NCBI GenBank assembly: GCA_947623455.1 | Contig: OX392538.1 | Coordinates: 3,038,001 to 3,102,000 of the forward strand | Length of the DNA stretch: 64,000 nucleotides | From: Mimachlamys varia | Lineage: Eukaryota > Mollusca > Bivalvia > Pectinida > Pectinidae | Direction of reading: 5' to 3' | Part shown: one piece after another, positions 58,666 to 64,000 of the stretch | How positions within the stretch are numbered: position 1 is the stretch's first letter | How the letters are laid out: every line of letters begins with the position of its first letter | The notes under the pieces: generated by a model | Database searches by the model: none | What the model saw: the letters and a program-made list of their open reading frames with translations, nothing else | What the model was told of the DNA's origin: nothing | Program-made: the position numbers and the translations under genes

Positions 58666-60869
58666 CACAGGACCAATGTGGATAGTAAATGACTTATCTA
58701 ATATCAAATGTTGTTTGCTGTGTAGCACTTCCATTATTTCGGCCAAAATAACCTCAGGGGTAATATCTTTTAGTTCCCGAAAATAAATGAGGATTGGCGA
58801 CTCCAAACCATCCTGATTAATAGAGACTCGACCTCTATCATCGCCTTGCAAGCCATCAGAGGCTCGCTTTATCGCTTTGGTGAACATATTGTACAAGTTT
58901 GACGTAAGGGATAACCATGAGCGCCCAATCCATTTACGTGTGATTGCGACCTCAAAGGTTGTTTCCCTCACGCCAAACTTTGGCCTATTGATAGTCCCTC
59001 TTTCTTTGAGTTCAAGCCCTAAGTCATCGACGTTACTGTCATCGTCGCTACTGTTGTCGCCGCTGTCATCGTCGCTACTGTCATCGTCATTCAGTTGGTC
59101 TACAGATACAGATACATTTTCCCCAGAACCTGCTTGCACCAATTCATCATCATCAGCAGCAGCAGCAGAAGCAGCAGCACCATAATTTGCACCAACATCA
59201 GCAGTAGCTTCTATTTCTTGAAGTGTATTTATCAAGTCATCATCGCCATTACCGAAATTCATCTTTAATATAAAAAAAACAATTCTATAAAGTTTGTACA
59301 TTTTAGATAACAATAGAAATAATAATGAAACTCATAACTTATTGAATGAATGTCTGTTTTGATTTCTTTGTTTTGTTTACACATACACAATCATATTACT
59401 GTAATGAAAGGGAGGGTATATAAGCATACTTACATTTATTTCGGCCTCGTTTAATGCTTCGACAAGAGTTTCGTCACAATCATCGGGTCCACAGAATTGC
59501 TGAAACAACATAATGATACTGAATTATTTATGTACACAATTCATATTTTCAATTGTCATGTTAAGTTTTTTTTTGGTTTTTTTTTCTTATAGTCAATACT
59601 TTATATTGGAGACAAACACTTATTTGTATAGCATATACGTTTTCATTTGATTTATATTTATTTAGGAAAAGCAGTCTTTTTTATTTCTATGTTATACATA
59701 TATATATAGTTTTGTAAAAAGAACAAATACCTGTAGATCTCTTTTCAAAGTGAGTGTCAACAAATCCTGTTTAACCCTCCAAGTGTCCTGTGAAACAATT
59801 TAAAAAAAAACTCTTCATAAACAATCATACAGAACAATCTTTAACTAAACAAACAAATCCAGTACATGTTTTGCTTTTCTATAAAAACTGACAACATGAC
59901 ACAAATTTTATGCCTTACCCTAAATTCTTTCTTTTTCTTTTTGGCCCTGGCGAACCGTAGTTGTCTGTCTGTAGGAACTTTTTCTGTAAAAACAAAAAAG
60001 ACATGACATATATATGTCGATATAAGTACTGGAACATACAAATAAATAAAGAAAAAGAAAAAGAATAAAAAACACCATACCTTAAACTCCCCTTGTAGAT
60101 TTTTGGCTTTCAGCAGACGTTTGTTTCTTTCGTTGTCTGCTGTCGTTTCTTTTCGTTGTTTATAGGGAGGTGGGGACAAAACGATCACTTTCACTTCCAA
60201 CGGAATATAGGGTCTTTTGCTATCCTGGTTAAAATGAAAACATATAAAATAAAACATATATTAATTAAATCGTCACTTAAATTGCCATTACTGATTTATA
60301 ATTCAGACAATAATACAGCCAAACAAACAAAATAGCTTACATGTCCACGGTCGCTATCGTCCTCTTCCACATCCACATATTTTCTCTTTGTCGATGTCAT
60401 TTTCTGAAATGAATAAATAAATTAAAAATAATAATAAGAAAAATCCATATGAAGATTTCAATTAATTATCAGAAATCGATTACACTTAAAAAATTGTAAT
60501 TGCTTTATCATCTAATATTGTTAAAATCACTCACCGTCATTGGTATTTCAAAGTTGTCTGAGATATCCTCTATAATATTCTCTGTCGGTAGTGGTATCTG
60601 AAATGAAATTGAAATATAAATAAAATCAAAATAGATAAGTAAGTCACATTTATGTGTATATTTGAAATAATTATCATAAAGTGTTAACACTACATAGAAT
60701 TGTTTTATCATCAATAGTTAAAATCACTCACCGTCATTGGTATTTGAATATTGTCTGTGATATCTTTTATAATCTTTTTCTGGTCCTCCGTAAGGTTAAA
60801 GCTAAGGTTCTCTTCACTAGATAAGACATTAGCTATTAGTTCTGCTATTTGCTCCAATTGATCATCCAT
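58630..60869 (-). pseudogene. spliced gene of the inverted-repeat element (acidic/basic leader plus PolB N-terminal-like region)
   Basis: Exons: 60732-60869 (start MDDQLEQIAEL), 60535-60597, 60341-60403, 60081-60224, 59919-59983, 59731-59787, 59434-59499, and 59262 down to about 58665. Introns are 97-231 bp, GT-AG. Exons 1 and 2 end in the same peptide pattern (ED-I-DN-IPMT) and the same GTGAGT donor, an apparent exon duplication. Exon 4 and 5 peptides are basic; exon 8 has an Ala/Asp/Ser-rich acidic stretch, then VSINQDGLESPI and TPEVILAEIMEVLHS, which I recognise as the N-terminal domain of Polinton-type PolB proteins. Exon 5 begins with five A's (seven in the left arm) and neither length joins its neighbours in frame, so the copy is probably broken. 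Confidence 0.55.
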
Positions 60870-61081
60870 TGTGAGGTCCTCCAAAATCTGTAACATCAGA
60901 AATGTTCGAGTTATTCCCCTTAACCCCTAAGGTTGTGACGTCACAACAGTATTCGACAACTGGCTGGGAAAGATGGTTTCCTACTTAAATTTGTTTCCAT
61001 AGCGTTTGGACTACTCTTACCGACATGCAGTTTGGCCTTGTGTTCTTGGAAACCAACCATATATCAAATGGAATGTAAGCA
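59598..61081 (-). repeat. right inverted arm
   Basis: Carries the same six exons on the minus strand in better condition, continuing into the centre. The outer boundary GGAATGTAAGCA is followed by unrelated sequence. Confidence 0.85.
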
Positions 61082-61540
61082 CAAATTGCCAAATGTGATT
61101 CAAGCCAACGTAAGAAGACTTAAACTAGAGTTTGTCCAGTTGGATGAGCCATTAGAACTCACTGGTCTAGTAGTATATAGCCTCACTGGAAACGGTTATC
61201 ATAACGCATTCATCAAGAGTTACCTGTGCTAACATTATTGTAAACACTGAAGTTAAAGTTATGATGAATGATAGAGAGGAGAAATGTGACAACAAGGTAA
61301 GGGAAGTATATTTCATAAATAGCATGAAAATGCTGTATACATATAGACAATGTCTATAATGATTAAGTGTCTGTTTTTTGGTTGTTGTTTTTTTTCAATC
61401 ATATATACGAATCCACAATTGTGAATGAATGAATATATACAATTTATTATTATTATTATTATTAGCTACAGTTGCTATATAAGCAACATAAGGCAAGTTA
61501 GACCCCTTCACACCTCGACACCTGTACTACATAAAAACAA
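61082..61540. other. spacer between the inverted-repeat element and the LINE
   Basis: No recognised gene. An ATT microsatellite (about 61440-61467) precedes the LINE; a short open frame ending at 61232 is not supported. Confidence 0.4.
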
Positions 61541-62089
61541 CATGTCTAAACGAAAAACTGTAAAACCTTTGCGTGTACTTAATGTAAACTTTCAGTCAGT
61601 GAAAAACAGCATCTCTTCCTAAATCTACTTGAAAGTACCAAGCCCGATGTAATATTTGGAACAGAAACTTGGCTTGATCCATCAATAAAAGACTCTGAAT
61701 ATATACCATATCAATATAAAGTATTTAGAAAAGACAAGTTGTCAAACAATGAAAAGAAAATGGGTGGGGTAAGTATCGCCATAAAATCTGACCTCATCAG
61801 TGATGAAGTAACAGATCTAACAGTTATAGATGACCCAACTGAATTAGTATGGGCCAAAGTACGTATCTCTGGAATGAAGTCATTGTACTTAGCTTCCTTC
61901 TATAATCCCAAAACATCCGACGAGCTTAACTTAAAGGGATTAGAAACGTCACTAAAAAGGGCTACTTCAATAAATAAAGCCCAAATCTTATTGGGTGGTG
62001 ACTTTAATTATCCAGGTTGGGACTGGAAAAGAAAAACCCTTAAACCAAAGACTAGTTATCCTTAATTACACTATGATTTCGGAAATTTA

Positions 62090-62989
62090 TTGGACGATAC
62101 AGGTCTCAAACAAATTGTAGAACAGGCCACAAGGAAAGAAAATACCCTTGACCTGATAATAACAAACATGCCCAACCAGGTTATTAGATCTGAGGTTATA
62201 CCTGGCATATCGGACCACGACTGTGTCTTTGTTGAGTTTAATTTAAGTCTACAGAAGGCCAAAACCATCCCGCGAAATGTCCCCATCTACAAACATGCTA
62301 AATGGGATACAATCAGAAATGGTTTGCCTGCCCTCCATACCAGGATTGTTGAATCCACCAATAGGGATGTAAATCATTTATGGGAAGTCTTCAAATCCAC
62401 CCTCAGTGATCTCATAAAAGATAATATACCACACAAAACCATCAAACCGAAACCTAGTCAACCTTGGGTCACTCCTGATATTAAACAGCTTCTCAGGAAA
62501 AGAGATCGTCTCTATAAAAAGGTTAGAAAGTCTGGTGATCAGAACATGAGGACCAAATACAAGGCTCTTAAGCAAGATATACAGAAGAAACTCCGCAGGT
62601 CCTACTGGCAATATGTTGAAAGTATCCTTACCCCGCAAGAAACTGATAATAATTTTAGTGTTTCCAAAAGATTTTGGTCATACATAAAACATAAGAAGAC
62701 TGACTATAACAGCTTATCATCTCTAAAGTGTAATGGTAAACTCATAACTGATCCTGTTGGCAAGACCGAGATCCTAAACTCTCAATTCCAGTCGGTTTTT
62801 AGCCCAGGTGGTAAATTGTCTCCTGATGAATTTTATAATAAATGTAACATACTATCTTCTCCACAGTACCCTATTATGCCAGACTTTTCTATCACTCCAA
62901 ATGGTGTACATTGGTTACTGCAAAACCTTAATCCTAATAAAGCGGCTGGACCTGACGAGTTGAAGCCAAAAATCAGAACTCTCTTCTGA
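62090..62989 (+). pseudogene. LINE endonuclease C-terminus to RT start (299 codons open)
   Basis: Longest surviving piece of this LINE. It holds SDHDCVFVEF (catalytic Asp/His of the endonuclease), the basic linker WVTPDIKQLLRKRDRLYKKV and the opening RT motif. It is cut by a frameshift just after AAGPDELKP. Confidence 0.85.
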
Positions 62990-63164
62990 AATTGCTCCTG
63001 TTCTCTCCATCATCTTCAATGAATCTCTAAACTTTAGCACAGTTCCCTCTGATTGGAAGTTAGCACATGTCTCTCCTGTTTATAAGAAGGGTTCCAAGCT
63101 AAATTCAGAAAACTATAGGCCAATTTCCCTAACATGTATTTGTAGCAAACTATTAGAACACATA

Positions 63165-63638
63165 GTGGTCAGTAACATCATGACCCACGCTGACAAACAC
63201 AACATCCTTTATCCGCTACAACATGGTTTTAGAAGGTCAGCATCATGCGAGAGTCAGCTAATAGAATTTGTTGATGATGTCAGCTCCAACATTGATAAGG
63301 GGAAACAGACTGATGTCTTGATCATGGACTTTTCGAAGGCTTTTGACAAAGTTAGTCACTCACTACTTTGTCATAAGCTTCGATACTATGGTGTAAATGA
63401 AAAGGTAAACACCTGGATAGAAAATTTCCTGGATAACAGGAAGCAGGCTGTCATTGTGGAAGGGGGGAAATCTAGCACTGTCAATGTTAAATCTGGTGTC
63501 CCTCAAGGCTCTGTTATTGGTCCATCCTTGTTTCTCTTTTATATAAACGATCTTCCTGTTGGCCTCCACTCTACAGCACGCTTATTTGCTGATGACACCA
63601 TTAATTATTGTCTACCTTACTATAAAATCATCATCTGA
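63165..63638 (+). pseudogene. LINE reverse transcriptase core
   Basis: 157 codons with RT blocks in order: FSKAFDKVSH, GVPQGSVIGPSLFL and the catalytic FADDT. A frameshift follows the DD motif; the downstream thumb (SSSDAQLLQQDLDKLARW) continues in another frame. Confidence 0.88.
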
Positions 63639-63865
63639 TGCCCAGCTATTACAGCAAGATCTGGATAAATTAGCACGATGGGAAATAGCATGGGAATGTC
63701 TTTTCATCCTGACAAATGTAATGTTCTTTCCATCACCAACAACAAACAATTACAACATCAAAAATACATGCTGCAGGCCAATCTGAAGTGGGAGAGTCAT
63801 ATAAACAACATCTGCGGGAAAGCCAATTCCACCTTAGGCTTTCTCAGAAGGAATTTAAGGACTAG

Positions 63866-64000
63866 GTACAGGACAATTCAATATGGCGCAGGTGTTTTTA
63901 CCAAAACTTGTTATTTTATTAAATACTGCAAAATACATGACCAAAATAGACTACAAAGTACATTTTGTGATGGAGAATCGATGATTTCAACCATATTTTG
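63866..64000. other. window end, unidentified sequence
   Basis: Sequence after the break in the LINE; no feature recognised in 135 bp. Confidence 0.4.

Larger units (their letters stand above)
56699..61081. mobile_element. 4.4-kb element with 1.5-kb inverted arms and PolB-like remnant
   Basis: Left arm 56699-58200 and right arm 59598-61081 are near-identical inverted copies. The outer ends are TGCTTACATTCC and GGAATGTAAGCA. Between them, 1.4 kb is unique. Each arm carries a palindromic TGACGTCA 60-75 bp before the first coding exon, and six exons of the same gene. The right-arm copy runs into the centre, where a remnant resembles the N-terminal part of the protein-primed type B DNA polymerases of Polinton-like elements. 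No integrase, packaging or capsid-like gene is present, so it looks like an internally deleted derivative. No clear target duplication was found. Confidence 0.65.
61541..63865 (+). mobile_element. Jockey/CR1-like LINE remnant
   Basis: The plus strand carries the ORF2 of a non-LTR retrotransposon. Start MSKRKTVKPLRVLNVNFQS, endonuclease (FGTETWLD, GGDFNYPGWDW, ISDHDCVFVEF), linker, and reverse transcriptase (NKAAGPDELKP, NYRPISLT, QHGFRRSASCESQL, MDFSKAFDKVSH, GVPQGSVIGPSLFLFYIND, LFADDT). It is broken by a frameshift near 61620, an in-frame TAA at 62063-62065, a frameshift near 62970 and others near 63600 and 63690. RT similarity ends near 63865, so the 3' part is missing or displaced. Confidence 0.9.

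Noticed and set aside
58877..59185. Plus-strand Ser/Leu-rich open frame
   Set aside because: Antisense of the acidic Asp/Ser stretch in the inverted-repeat gene.

Overview
The window reads as nuclear DNA of an invertebrate animal, most likely a bivalve or another lophotrochozoan mollusc. It is AT-rich, with GT-AG introns of many sizes, many minisatellites and satellites, tRNA-derived SINE heads, two decayed LINEs and several DNA transposons. The AGGTCA-rich minisatellite and the '-TATAGCGC' type repeats are of a kind I associate with bivalve genomes. Species cannot be named from the sequence alone.

One cellular gene dominates. It is MED1, the nuclear-receptor-binding subunit of Mediator, on the minus strand from a start codon at 41591 to a stop at 8179. 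I resolved 16 coding exons whose donor and acceptor phases all agree, giving an uninterrupted reading of 6501 nt (2166 residues). Exons 1-15 carry the folded MED1 domain. The single 5-kb last exon carries the disordered tail with LXXLL boxes, a Gln/Asn tract, Ser-rich regions and the conserved acidic C-terminus. Sequence from about 2.7 to 8.2 kb may be its 3' UTR. Upstream (41.6-41.9 kb) lie a short upstream ORF, YY1-like motifs and a CRE.

MED1 introns hold most of the other structure. Intron 1 (13.4 kb) contains a complete Pogo-type DNA transposon at 34954-40573, with 24-bp identical inverted ends, TA target duplications and an intact nine-exon, 595-residue transposase that ends in a PHD finger. 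It also contains a 1.9-kb minisatellite and a SINE head. Intron 3 holds a minisatellite, a 95-bp-arm hairpin, a hAT-like MITE and another SINE head. Intron 11 holds a 64-bp minisatellite that copies the splice donor of the adjacent exon.

Right of MED1 the window is repeat-rich. A 45-bp satellite (42.6-43.4 kb) is followed by a gene-poor stretch. Next come four decayed copies of a start-exon-like module around a 2.1-kb, 56-bp satellite, and then an L1/Tx1-like LINE remnant (53.3-55.7 kb, minus). A 4.4-kb element with 1.5-kb inverted arms follows (56699-61081). Its arms carry a spliced gene that leads into a central remnant resembling the N-terminal region of Polinton-type PolB proteins. A Jockey/CR1-like LINE remnant (61.5-63.9 kb, plus) closes the window. 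Apart from MED1 and the Pogo transposase, no intact protein gene was recognised.
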